From positions 248,001-312,000 of the forward strand of contig NZ_JAEKFH010000005.1 in assembly GCF_016650695.1 (NCBI RefSeq): DNA of 64,000 bases, in the 5' to 3' direction. The notes below the pieces were generated by a model. It was not told where the DNA came from, did no database searches, and was given only the letters and a program-made list of their open reading frames with translations. The position numbers and the translations under genes were made by a program. This document shows, one piece after another, positions 52,766 through 61,245 of this stretch (the first letter of the stretch is position 1; each line of letters opens with the position of its first letter). Source of the DNA: Pseudomonas sp. TH41 (GTDB taxonomy: Bacteria > Pseudomonadota > Gammaproteobacteria > Pseudomonadales > Pseudomonadaceae).

Positions 52766-54220
52766 ATGCAGACCTTTGAAGTGTTGATTATTGGCAGCGG
52801 TTTTGGCGGCCAGTGCGCGGCAATCAATTTGCTCAAGGCGGGCATCGACGATTTTCGCCTGCTTGAGCGGCGGGACTTTTTCGGTGGCACCTGGTGCCAG
52901 AACACCTACCCCGGCGCGGCCGTCGATGTGCCCTCGCCGCTCTATTCGCTGTCCTTCGCGCCCTACCGCTGGACGCAGATGTTCGCCGAACAGGCCGAAC
53001 TGCACCGCTACACCCAGCACGTTGTAGAGCACTTTGGCTTGCGCGACAAAGTGGAACTGGAGGCGAATGTCGAGCGCATCGAATGGGACGATAAAGGCCA
53101 ATGCTGGGCCGTGCACACCGCTGGCAAAGGCACGTTTTACGCGCAGTTTCTGATCAACGCCACTGGGCCGCTGAGCCAACCCGTGATCCCATGCTTCGAG
53201 GGCCAGGAACGGTTTCAGGGCACGACTTTTCACACCAATAGTTGGGATCATGCCTACGACTATCGGCACAAACGTGTCGCGATTGTCGGCAGCGGTGCCA
53301 GCGCGGCCCAGGTCATTCCGGCGATTGCCCCGGACGTCGAGCATCTGCATGTGTTCCAGCGCACGGCCCACTGGGTGTTGCCCCGGGCCGACCGGACATT
53401 CGGTCGGTTCCAGCGCTGGTTGTTGGGACTCAAACCGGCCTACAAGCTGCTGCGCTGGATGATCTATTGGCAATTCGAAACCCGGGTCATTGCCTTCAAG
53501 TACTCGAAACCGGCGATACACATGGTCCAGCAACACGCCCTGCGCTTCCTCAAGCGGCAAGTGCCCGACCCTGAACTGCGCCGAAAATTGACACCGGATT
53601 TCACCATTGGCTGCAAACGGGTGATTATTTCGAGCACCTTGTACCCGGCGCTGGGACGTTCCAATGTCACCCTGCACAGCCGCGAACAAGGGATCGCGGC
53701 CATCGACGAAAGCGGAATTGTCACCCTGGACGGCCAGCACATCGACGTCGATCTGATTGTCTGGTCTACCGGTTACGACGCCACCGACGGGGTGATTTCC
53801 TACCCGGTCAGCGGAAAAAACGGCATACAACTCAGAGACTTCTGGGCCCAGTACCCACGTGCCTATCTCGGTACAAGCCTGCCGGATTTTCCCAACCTGT
53901 TCATCGTCACCGGTCCAAACACCGGCATCGGCCACACGTCGGCGCTGTTTATCATCGAGTCCCAGATGAATTACATCCTCGACTGCATTCGCACGTTGAA
54001 AGAACACGGCTTGCGCAGTATCGAAGTGCGCCCCGAGGCAGAACGTACCTACACTGAAATGATTCACCGAGAAATGGAACGCACGGTGTGGAAGTCCGGG
54101 GGCTGCCACAGTTGGTATCAAAGCAAGAGCGGTCATGTGATCGCCATGTTTCCGGGGTTCAGTTTCAGTTATCACCGGTTGACCCGGACACTGAAGCCCG
54201 GCGACCACATTCTGTCCTGA
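52766..54220 (+). CDS. Flavin-containing monooxygenase, Baeyer-Villiger type
   Basis: 484 residues with FAD-binding IIGSGFGGQ, NADPH-binding IVGSGASAAQ and the Baeyer-Villiger fingerprint FQGTTFHTNSWD (FxGxxxHTxxW). The ATG motif DLIVWSTGYDA follows. It would insert oxygen next to a ketone to give an ester or lactone. A ketone substrate fits the next gene, an alpha/beta hydrolase that could open the ester, 22 bp downstream; the pair is likely an operon. Actual substrate unknown. Confidence 0.9.
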   Translation: MQTFEVLIIGSGFGGQCAAINLLKAGIDDFRLLERRDFFGGTWCQNTYPGAAVDVPSPLYSLSFAPYRWTQMFAEQAELHRYTQHVVEHFGLRDKVELEANVERIEWDDKGQCWAVHTAGKGTFYAQFLINATGPLSQPVIPCFEGQERFQGTTFHTNSWDHAYDYRHKRVAIVGSGASAAQVIPAIAPDVEHLHVFQRTAHWVLPRADRTFGRFQRWLLGLKPAYKLLRWMIYWQFETRVIAFKYSKPAIHMVQQHALRFLKRQVPDPELRRKLTPDFTIGCKRVIISSTLYPALGRSNVTLHSREQGIAAIDESGIVTLDGQHIDVDLIVWSTGYDATDGVISYPVSGKNGIQLRDFWAQYPRAYLGTSLPDFPNLFIVTGPNTGIGHTSALFIIESQMNYILDCIRTLKEHGLRSIEVRPEAERTYTEMIHREMERTVWKSGGCHSWYQSKSGHVIAMFPGFSFSYHRLTRTLKPGDHILS

Positions 54221-54242
54221 TCTCGTAAAAGGAAGACGCCTG

Positions 54243-55184
54243 ATGCTTGTGTTGGTTGTCGTAATCGCGGTTTTCGTGGCCTGGAGCTGGTTGAGTTACC
54301 CGGCGATCGGGTACTGGCTCTATGACGTGAGTATGGCCGTGGAAGCCAAGTTGTTTGGGCTGCACAAAATCGTCGTGCCGATCACCGAAATGACCGTCTC
54401 GACCTGGCAAGGCGGCCCGTACGAAGCGTCCAGCAGCGTGCTGATGCTCCATGGGTACAGCGCCGACAAGAACATCTGGCTGCGCTTTGCCCGGCACTTT
54501 GTCGGCCAATATCGAGTGATCATTCCTGACATTGCCGGCCATGGCGAAACCGGCTTCAAGGCGGGCGGTGGCTATGACATTCCCTTACAGGCCAAGCGAA
54601 TGATCCAGTTGCTCGACGTCTGCGGCGTCGAGAAAGTCCATGTCATCGGCAACTCCATGGGCGGCTACATCGCGGCGTGGCTGGCCGCGACTTACCCGGA
54701 CCGGATTGCTTCCGTAGCACTGTTCGACCCGGCCGGCGTCACCGCCCCCGAGATCAGCGACATGGAACGGCATTTGGCCAACGGCCATAACCCGTTCCTG
54801 ATCCACTCAAGGGAGGAATTCCGGCGTTTCTACGCCATGACCATGGCCGAGCCGCCGTGGGTGCCGGGGGTGGTGCTGGACGCCATCGCCCTGCGCTATC
54901 AACAGCAGCGCGAAGAGCTGGAAGAAATTTTCAAGGATCTTCGCGCCAGTCCGCCGATGGAGCCGAAACTTCCCGATATCAGGGCCCCGGCACTGTTGCT
55001 GTGGGGTCGCAAGGATCGCTTGATCGATGTCAGCAGCGTGGCCATCTGGAGCAAGGGCATCGCCGATCTTCGTGTGGAAGTCTGGGACCACATCGGCCAC
55101 ATGCCGATGGTGGAACTGCCGACCAGTACGGCGCGCTTGTATCGGGAATTTTTGGCGTCGCAACGTTCCCAACTCCCCGTGTAA
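54243..55184 (+). CDS. Alpha/beta hydrolase, probable esterase or lipase partner of the monooxygenase
   Basis: 313 residues. The N-terminus is hydrophobic (LVLVVVIAVFVAWSWL), probably a membrane anchor. HGYSADKNIW, the nucleophile GNSMGGY (catalytic Ser), the aspartate in WGRKDRLIDV and the histidine in DHIGHMPM are visible. aaggaag precedes the ATG. Together with the Baeyer-Villiger enzyme it would form a ketone-to-acid-plus-alcohol route. Confidence 0.9.
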   Translation: MLVLVVVIAVFVAWSWLSYPAIGYWLYDVSMAVEAKLFGLHKIVVPITEMTVSTWQGGPYEASSSVLMLHGYSADKNIWLRFARHFVGQYRVIIPDIAGHGETGFKAGGGYDIPLQAKRMIQLLDVCGVEKVHVIGNSMGGYIAAWLAATYPDRIASVALFDPAGVTAPEISDMERHLANGHNPFLIHSREEFRRFYAMTMAEPPWVPGVVLDAIALRYQQQREELEEIFKDLRASPPMEPKLPDIRAPALLLWGRKDRLIDVSSVAIWSKGIADLRVEVWDHIGHMPMVELPTSTARLYREFLASQRSQLPV

Positions 55185-55200
55185 CAGCTGCCAAGCCTGC

Positions 55201-55299
55201 TGTAGGAGCGAGCTTGCTCGCGAAGGTCGTTAACGGTAACGCGTAAACCGGATGTCCAGCGGCGCTCTTGGGATTTTCGCGAGCAAGCTCGCTCCTACA
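55201..55299. repeat. REP inverted pair, GAGCGAGCTTGCTCGCGAAGG type
   Basis: Arms tgtaggagcgagc and gctcgctcctaca; one stem base differs between the arms near the palindrome (gcgaagg vs ttcgcg). Confidence 0.92.
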
Positions 55300-55415
55300 G
55301 GGGACTAAGCAGTCCTTGGCAGAATGAAGTCCGTCAGAAACTTCGTTTGTCGGCGTCGCTGAAGGCTGCGATCTTTTCTCACATCCTCCATGTCACCGCG
55401 CCAGGAATTTTTTTC

Positions 55416-56801
55416 ATGAGCCATCCGAATTTCATCAGCCCCGACCTGATCCGCCAACGCTTCTCCAAAGCGATGTCCGACATGTACCGCGAAGAAGTGC
55501 CGCTGTACGGCGCGCTGATGGAACTGGTGGAACAGACCAACCGCCACGTACTGGAAAGCGATCCACAGATCGCCCGGCAGTTGAACAGCACCGGCGAAAT
55601 CCAGCGCCTGGACCTCGAGCGCCATGGCGCGATCCGCGTTGGCACCGCCGCTGAACTGGCAACCCTGGCCCGGTTATTCGCGGTGATGGGCATGCAACCG
55701 GTGGGTTATTACGACCTGACCCCAGCGGGCGTGCCGGTGCATTCCACCGCGTTCCGTGCCGTGCATGAAGCGTCGTTGCAAGTCAGCCCGTTCCGGGTAT
55801 TCACCTCTCTGCTGCGCCTGGAACTGATCGAAGACCTGGAACTGCGAGCGTTCGCCCAGTCGGTTCTGGATAAACGTTCGATTTTCACGCCGGCGGCGCT
55901 AACGCTCATCGATCGCGCCGAAACCGAAGGCGGGCTCACCGAAGAGGAGGCCCGGGACTTCGTCGAGCAAGCCCTGGAAACCTTCCGCTGGCACCACAGT
56001 GCTACCGTCACTGCCGAGCAATACCAAAAACTCAGCGCTCAGCATCGACTGATCGCCGACGTCGTGGCGTTCAAAGGCCCGCACATCAACCACCTGACAC
56101 CGCGGACCCTGGACATCGATATCGTACAGGCGCAAATGCCTGCCCACGGCATTACCCCCAAAGCCGTGATCGAAGGCCCACCCCGCCGCCAGTGCCCGAT
56201 CCTGCTGCGCCAGACCAGTTTCAAGGCCTTGGACGAACCTGTCGCCTTCACCGACCAAGCCGAATCTCACGGTAGCCATAGCGCCCGCTTTGGCGAAATC
56301 GAGCAACGGGGCGCCGCACTCACTCCAAAGGGCCGGGCACTTTACGACCGTTTGCTCAACGCTGCCCGGGACGCGCTCCAGGATTTTCCCAATGAAGCCA
56401 ATGCCGCGCGCTATAACGCTTTGATGGCGCAACACTTTGACGAATTTCCTGACACCTACGAAGGCATGCGCCGACAGGAACTGGCGTATTTTCGCTACTT
56501 CGTCACGGAAAAAGGCCTGGCAGCGGATGCGCTGAAAACCGCGTCGCTGGAAGCGTTGATCAGCGACGGGTATTTGCGGGTTGAACCACTGGTGTATGAA
56601 GACTTCCTGCCAGTCAGCGCGGCGGGGATTTTTCAGTCGAATCTGGGGGATGCCGCGCAAACCCACTATGGGGTGCATTCGAACCAGCAGGCATTCGAGA
56701 AGGCGCTGGGTCGGTCGACCATTGACGAGTTGGGGTTGTATGCAGAAACCCAGCGGCGTTCGATCGCGGAATGCTATGCCGCTCTGGGCCTCTCCATCTG
56801 A
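55416..56801 (+). CDS. hglS: 2-oxoadipate dioxygenase/decarboxylase (DUF1338/YdcJ family)
   Basis: The ATG at 55416 (MSHPNFISPDLIRQ) with agga upstream gives 461 residues, the length of the P. putida enzyme. RHGAIRVGTAAELA, GYYDLTPAGVPVHSTAFR, the GPHINHLTPRTLDID metal-site block and QTSFKAL-E follow the family pattern with iron-binding His and Glu residues. HglS turns 2-oxoadipate into D-2-hydroxyglutarate in D-lysine and L-pipecolate breakdown. The other catabolic genes are not here. Confidence 0.9.
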   Translation: MSHPNFISPDLIRQRFSKAMSDMYREEVPLYGALMELVEQTNRHVLESDPQIARQLNSTGEIQRLDLERHGAIRVGTAAELATLARLFAVMGMQPVGYYDLTPAGVPVHSTAFRAVHEASLQVSPFRVFTSLLRLELIEDLELRAFAQSVLDKRSIFTPAALTLIDRAETEGGLTEEEARDFVEQALETFRWHHSATVTAEQYQKLSAQHRLIADVVAFKGPHINHLTPRTLDIDIVQAQMPAHGITPKAVIEGPPRRQCPILLRQTSFKALDEPVAFTDQAESHGSHSARFGEIEQRGAALTPKGRALYDRLLNAARDALQDFPNEANAARYNALMAQHFDEFPDTYEGMRRQELAYFRYFVTEKGLAADALKTASLEALISDGYLRVEPLVYEDFLPVSAAGIFQSNLGDAAQTHYGVHSNQQAFEKALGRSTIDELGLYAETQRRSIAECYAALGLSI

Positions 56802-56816
56802 GGCGTGACGAGAACG

Positions 56817-56968
56817 TGTAGCAGCTGGCGCAGCCTGCGTTCGGTTGTGTGTAGGAGCGAGCTTGCTCGCGATGGTCGTTCAGCCACAGAAAATGTGTCG
56901 GATGTTCCATCTTCGCGAGCAAGCTCGCTCCTACACACAACCGAACGCAGGCTGCGCCAGCCGCTACA
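56817..56968. repeat. Nested inverted repeats: one REP class inside another
   Basis: The outer pair, tgtagcagctggcgcagcct and its mirror ending ccgctaca, is the GTAGCAGCTGGCG class. Its loop is occupied by a complete inner REP inverted pair of the other class at 56850-56935 (tgtaggagcgagcttgctc to gagcaagctcgctcctaca). A half REP of a third class (gtaggagctgccggaggctgcg) follows at 56974-57006. Confidence 0.93.
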
Positions 56969-57006
56969 ACCCGGTAGGAGCTGCCGGAGGCTGCGATCTT
57001 TTGATC

Positions 57007-57684
57007 CTATTTCAACTTCGCCAACAACGCCTCGGCAGCCGCCTGCGAAGACGCCGGATTCTGCCCGGTCAGCAACAAACCATCAGTAACCACATAGCTC
57101 GCCCAGTCATTGCCCTTGGAGTAGATCCCGCCCTTCTCCTTGAGCATGTCTTCAACCAGAAACGGCACGACCTTGGTCAATTGCACGGCTTCTTCTTCGC
57201 TATTGGTGAACCCCGTAACGCGCTTGCCTTTGACCAATGGCTGACCGTCCGGGCCTTTGACATGACGCAACACGCCCGGTGCATGGCAGACCGCCGCGAC
57301 CGGTTTGCTGGCCTTGTAAAACGCCTCGATCAGCCCGATCGAATTCTTGTCTTCGGCCAAATCCCACAGCGGGCCATGGCCACCCGGATAGAAAACCGCG
57401 TCGTAGTCTTCCGCTCTCGCGCTGCTCAACAGGGCGGTAGAAGCCAATGCGGATTGAGCGGCGGCGTCTTTGCGAAAGCGATCAGTGGCCGCGGTTTGCG
57501 CGCCCGGTTCGTCACTTTTCGGGTCCAGCGGTGGCTGGCCGCCCTTCGGTGAAACCAGGGTCAGCTGAGCGCCGGCATCTTTGAAGGCGAAATACGGTGC
57601 GGCAAACTCTTCCAGCCAGAAACCGGTTTTCTTACCCGTGTTACCCAATTGATCGTGGGACGTTAGAACCATAAGGATTTTCAT
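57007..57684 (-). CDS. DJ-1/PfpI superfamily protein (Hsp31/YhbO-like)
   Basis: 225 residues: KILMVLTSHDQLGNTGKKTGFWLEEF, YDAVFYPGGHG, the nucleophile elbow AVCHAPG with Cys and following His, and the GFTNSEE segment. This is the class of type 1 amidotransferase-like proteins that includes Hsp31 glyoxalase/chaperones and YhbO. The C-terminal LLLTGQNPASS motif is also family-typical. A role in detoxifying carbonyls such as methylglyoxal is likely, not proven. Confidence 0.88.
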   Translation of the reverse strand: MKILMVLTSHDQLGNTGKKTGFWLEEFAAPYFAFKDAGAQLTLVSPKGGQPPLDPKSDEPGAQTAATDRFRKDAAAQSALASTALLSSARAEDYDAVFYPGGHGPLWDLAEDKNSIGLIEAFYKASKPVAAVCHAPGVLRHVKGPDGQPLVKGKRVTGFTNSEEEAVQLTKVVPFLVEDMLKEKGGIYSKGNDWASYVVTDGLLLTGQNPASSQAAAEALLAKLK

Positions 57685-58105
57685 GTCGTTCTCACTTCAG
57701 TTCAGGGTTTTTCGGAGACTTCACAGCGTGTCATGGTTTTTTATGGACTGCTCGACCCGTCCATTCGTTGCACTGGATGCCAAGCGCCCATGAGCGGTGG
57801 CGCAAAGCCTTAATGCGCAAGACGTTGCACTCCTATCCTTCAGAAACATCCTACTCGGACGCTAATCGTCCCGCCTGTCAGTCCCTCCAGCCGAGCGCGC
57901 ACGAAGTTGCACAATGCTTCGAAAGTTCCTGCGCAAATTTCCAGGTGATCGTCACCCTGATACTTTTCGGCGGTTAGAAAAAAGTCTCAACTGACTGATT
58001 TATATAGCTCCCCATGCTTATGGCACGGACCTTGAAAACAGCCAGGCGCTCACCGGGCAATATCGCCTAGCGGGCACCCTCACGTATCAAGCAAGGAGAG
58101 CATCC
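57685..58105. other. Upstream region of hcp
   Basis: 421 bases between the PfpI-like gene and hcp, with no gene. The left part belongs to the divergent promoters; the right part (57960-58105) is A+T rich and carries the candidate sigma-54 site. Confidence 0.5.
58021..58036 (+). promoter_or_regulatory. Candidate sigma-54 promoter for hcp
   Basis: TGGCACGGACCTTGAA resembles the -24/-12 consensus TGGCAC-N5-TTGC, except that TTGA stands for TTGC at the -12 element. It is 70 bp before the hcp start. Sigma-54 control of hcp-type genes is known in Pseudomonas, which gives it support; the mismatch lowers confidence. Confidence 0.4.
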
Positions 58106-58624
58106 ATGGCTACACCCGCGTATATGTCCGTCACTGGCGAGAAACAAGGTCTGATCACTGCCGGCGCCTTCACCGCCGACTCCGTTGGCAACAGCTACCA
58201 GGAAGGTCACGAAGACCAGGTCATGGTTCAGGGTTTCAGCCACCAAGTGATCATCCCGCGTGACCCGCAGTCCGGCCAGCCTACGGGTCCGCGCATTCAC
58301 AAACCTGTCGTGATCACCAAGGTGTTCGACAAGGCGTCCCCACTGCTGCTGGCGGCCCTGACGTCGGGCGAGCGCATGTCCACTGTCGTCATCGAGTGGT
58401 ACCGCACCTCGGCTCAAGGCACCCAGGAACACTACTACACCACCCAACTTGAAGACGCGATCATCGTCGACATCAAGGACTACATGCATAACTGCCAAGA
58501 TCCGGCGAACTCGCACTTCACCCATCTGGAAGACGTGCACTTCACCTACCGCAAAATCACCTGGACCCACGAAGTCTGCGGTACATCGGGTTCCGATGAC
58601 TGGCGTTCGCCGGTCGCTGGCTAA
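58106..58624 (+). CDS. hcp: Hcp family type VI secretion tube protein
   Basis: 172 residues of the Hcp fold: YMSVTGEKQGLITAGAF, GHEDQVMVQGFSHQVIIPRD, GPRIHKPVVITKVFDKASPLLLAAL and YYTTQLEDAIIVDI. Hcp hexamers stack into the inner tube of the type VI injection apparatus and carry effectors. aaggag is close before the ATG. It is an orphan here: no vgrG, tss or clpV genes are in the window. An effector gene is often found downstream; the next 450 bp hold no convincing one. Confidence 0.95.
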   Translation: MATPAYMSVTGEKQGLITAGAFTADSVGNSYQEGHEDQVMVQGFSHQVIIPRDPQSGQPTGPRIHKPVVITKVFDKASPLLLAALTSGERMSTVVIEWYRTSAQGTQEHYYTTQLEDAIIVDIKDYMHNCQDPANSHFTHLEDVHFTYRKITWTHEVCGTSGSDDWRSPVAG

Positions 58625-59079
58625 GTCTGGTCGTTCGATTCAAGCATCGGCCAGTTCTGCTGGTCGATGTAGTTTATTTAGGCCCCTCCAGAACTTTCGC
58701 GTCCGAGCCGGCGTGGAACGCATAGATAAAACTACTGGGGGAGCCGCTTGGCGACACGTTGGATATACATTGTCAGACATTCAACTTATGCCCACAGGTA
58801 TTGCTGCAAGTACGTATCGCACTTCGGGGAGGTGTCCGCCCAGTGTAATGGCCTGGCAATCCATGCACCGGTAAAGAGCCCTGACACTGGGCGAACGGGG
58901 GACATTTTAATAGAAGTTGGCCGATATGTCCGTGGGGACACATATGAATTTATCGACACAATGTTTAACAAATGTCGGTTGAAATATCATTTCTGAAAAC
59001 TTCTCAACCTAACCAATTCGACTGTTAAAACCGATCATTCTTATACAAGAAACTGTACAAGAACGATCAGCACGTAGAG
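58625..59079. other. A+T-rich region after hcp, possible gene remnant
   Basis: No confident gene. An 82-codon frame at 58748-58996 starting at TTG with gggggag upstream is possible, but its product (MATRWIYIVRHSTY... to RLKYHF) matches no family I know and its codon use differs from neighbours. An inverted pair cgcccagtgt / acactgggcg lies at 58837-58893 with a 37-base loop. Atypical composition hints at decay or recent arrival. Confidence 0.4.
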
Positions 59080-59658
59080 TTAATGCTGACTGGTCACCTT
59101 CAGGATGTCGGTATAGGTCACCACAACACTCTGTCCTATTTTCAAGTCTTTCAGTTTCTTCTGCACTTCCGGTCTTTTGACATCGACGGTTTTTGAATGA
59201 CCGGCCGGGCCTTCGAAGGTCACCTGATTTTTCTTCAGATCGATGTGGGTGATCTTCAGTTGGACCTGCACCTGACGGTAGGCTTCGCCGCCCGGGTTTT
59301 TGCTGCCTGGGGCCGCACGAACTTCGCCGGTGCGCTCGACGGTGCCTGGCAAGCCTTTGTCGATATCGGTGTCGAGGTAGGTGGCGATGGAGCGGGTAAC
59401 TGCGACGTCAACTTTATCGCCGACTTTCAGATTGCTGAGGTTTTTGGCCTTGTCGGTCAGTTGTACATGAACCTGACGACCTTCCGGCCCTTCAAGCACG
59501 ACTTGATGCTGGGCGGCATCGACCGAAACGACTTTGGTGGTGATCTGATCCTCTTCCACGGCCGCAGACAACGGGATATCCGCAGCCATGGCGCTGAAAC
59601 TGGCGGCGGACAGCAAGGTGGCGAGGGTGATGGCTTTAGTCAGTGCATGAAGTTTCAT
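59080..59658 (-). CDS. Periplasmic protein with two copies of an OB-like beta motif
   Basis: 192 residues with signal peptide (cleavage near SAMAA). The mature chain has two similar segments: TTKVVSVDAAQHQVVLEGPEG...LKVGDKVDVAVTRS near 40-95, and LKITHIDLKKNQVTFEGPAG...LKIGQSVVVTYTDIL near 135-190. Both share V-x-ID/VD-x5-V-x-FEGP/LEGP-G and LK-G--V-V. I do not know a function; a small ligand-binding or envelope role is plausible. Confidence 0.7.
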   Translation of the reverse strand: MKLHALTKAITLATLLSAASFSAMAADIPLSAAVEEDQITTKVVSVDAAQHQVVLEGPEGRQVHVQLTDKAKNLSNLKVGDKVDVAVTRSIATYLDTDIDKGLPGTVERTGEVRAAPGSKNPGGEAYRQVQVQLKITHIDLKKNQVTFEGPAGHSKTVDVKRPEVQKKLKDLKIGQSVVVTYTDILKVTSQH

Positions 59659-59796
59659 AAACGGTACATTCCCTGTGGATTAGAGGCAACAAACAGCACT
59701 GAGCCGCAGCCCAGAGTCGTCTGTGCCCATCAGCATAGACGCTGATCAGGGAGTGTTCGCAGTTTCTTGCGTGATCGATTCGCCGCAGGACGGCGC

Positions 59797-60039
59797 TCAA
59801 GCGTCAGGGTCGTCGACCTCCTGTGCGACGTTCACGGCGGGCGAATCCTTATGCGATTGCTCGGCCTTGGCCTTCAGGGCCTGCCACTGTTCGAGGTCGA
59901 TGGCACCCTGCCCCAACAAATCGTCGGCCACTCGCAACAGTTCGGCGTAATGAACATCGGGGGATTGCTGCCAATAGGCCCTGTCTTCGAACAGGCGCTG
60001 CCAGGACGCAAGGTCGGGTGGTTTGAGGTCGTCACTCAT
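59797..60039 (-). CDS. Small acidic cytosolic protein, unknown
   Basis: The start at 60039 (MSDDLKPPDLASW) with aggag seven bases upstream gives 80 residues, without signal peptide or membrane segment. It has a helix-rich centre (WQRLFEDRAYWQQSPDVHYAELLRVADDLL in two parts) and a polar, acidic tail ending EVDDPDA. I do not recognise a family. Confidence 0.6.
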   Translation of the reverse strand: MSDDLKPPDLASWQRLFEDRAYWQQSPDVHYAELLRVADDLLGQGAIDLEQWQALKAKAEQSHKDSPAVNVAQEVDDPDA

Positions 60040-60180
60040 GGCGGGCTCCTGTGGGGGCGTTCGTACGGTAGAGAGTTGGGCGGCGTTCGGAGTTCCTGTT
60101 GATTGGACATCAAAGATTAAGAGCAAGATCAACAGATCGCAGGCTTCGCCAACTCCTACATGGACCGCGATCTTTTGATC
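60040..60180. repeat. Degenerate REP pair
   Basis: About 60124-60182: caagatcaacagatcgcagg and the facing gcgatcttttgatctta, with a short gtaggag-like arm (ctcctac). The right arm touches the end of the lipocalin-like gene. Confidence 0.65.
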
Positions 60181-61245
60181 TTAATACCCGGTCATTTCCA
60201 GATAGCCTTGCCCCGCGTGACTCCCGCTCAAGCGCACGGGGCCTTCCCAGTAAGGAATGCGCAAATCCATCCAGGCATTGGGGTTGAGGGCATCCAGGGT
60301 GATGTCGAGGTGCTTGCCCGGGATTTTGATCGACCAGCGCACGGGCATCGAACGCCCCGCGACGTTCGCGGTGTCTTGCGGCGTGAGGCTGATGTCGTCT
60401 GCGTGCAGCAACTGAGTCTGGCCCTGCGCGCCGATCCAGGTGCCGGTGAGGTAAGGCTCACCGGTTTTTTGCCGCATGCGATAGAGCATGACCTGCTCGC
60501 CGCTATCCAGGTGCAGGGAAAACCAGTCCCAACCGGTCTGGTTGGCGGTCAGTGGCTGGCTGCTCCACTCGCGGTCGAGCCACGCCGGCCCGCTGACCGA
60601 ATACGCCTTGCCATCGATTTCCAGTGTACCGCTGGCCTGAAAAAACGGCTGGCTATAGTAGTACGATGCCTGCCCCTGTTCGGATTTCTGACTGAAACCG
60701 TTGTCGCCCTGCAGCACCAGTGGACGCGTGGAGATCAGGCGCAGGTGGTAGCTGAACCCTTTGTCGCGGGCACTGAGTTGAAGCTCGGTCAAAGGATCGG
60801 TCGCCTGGCTACTGAGCCGCCAATCGTCGATCCATGCATTGAACGGTTGCGCGCTCACCCCGGCCTGACCGACGCCGCCCCGGGCATAGCGTTCGGCGGC
60901 GTGGTGCACCGTCGCCGATGTCACGGCCGCGTGGCCCAGCCAGATTGTCTGATTACCCCAACCAGTGACCTCGGGTGCCGCTTTCAATGCGCTGCGAAAC
61001 AACGTCCATTGCATGCCGAACTCATGGCCCTGATCGTCCTTGAGGTTGGCGGTGACGTACCACCATTCGATGCGAAAACCGTTGTGCGGTCCGTGATCCG
61101 CCGGAAAGCTGAACACCCGACCGGGCACCACTTCGGTAAAGGCAGCGGCTTGACCGCCGAGACCGGCGAAACCTTTATCGACAGGCGCCGAATTGTCGCA
61201 CCCGCCCAACAACGCCAAGCATAAAAAACCGACCTTAATCCTCAT
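60181..61245 (-). CDS. AttH-like lipoprotein (carotenoid 1,2-hydratase/lipocalin fold)
   Basis: The ATG at 61245 (MRIKVGF) gives 354 residues with signal peptide and lipobox LLGGC. The mature domain includes FSFPADHGPHNGFRIEWWYVTANL (two parts), the EFGMQWTLFR block, GPAWLDREWSSQPL and DWFSLHLDSG. These are AttH/CrtC-type domains. In the AttEFGH system an ABC exporter is joined to such a lipoprotein. It follows the permease and overlaps its end by 11 bp. Substrate unknown. Confidence 0.85.
   Translation of the reverse strand: MRIKVGFLCLALLGGCDNSAPVDKGFAGLGGQAAAFTEVVPGRVFSFPADHGPHNGFRIEWWYVTANLKDDQGHEFGMQWTLFRSALKAAPEVTGWGNQTIWLGHAAVTSATVHHAAERYARGGVGQAGVSAQPFNAWIDDWRLSSQATDPLTELQLSARDKGFSYHLRLISTRPLVLQGDNGFSQKSEQGQASYYYSQPFFQASGTLEIDGKAYSVSGPAWLDREWSSQPLTANQTGWDWFSLHLDSGEQVMLYRMRQKTGEPYLTGTWIGAQGQTQLLHADDISLTPQDTANVAGRSMPVRWSIKIPGKHLDITLDALNPNAWMDLRIPYWEGPVRLSGSHAGQGYLEMTGY

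Noticed and set aside
52676..54208. 510-codon frame on the minus strand
   Set aside because: It is antisense to the monooxygenase with intact FAD, NADPH and Baeyer-Villiger motifs; no ribosome site.
2000..60200. Many regularly looking palindromes that could suggest a CRISPR array
   Set aside because: They are scattered singles or facing pairs of REP classes, not equal repeats with equal spacers.
60160..61224. 354-codon frame on the + strand
   Set aside because: It is antisense to the AttH-like lipoprotein gene and starts in a degenerate REP.
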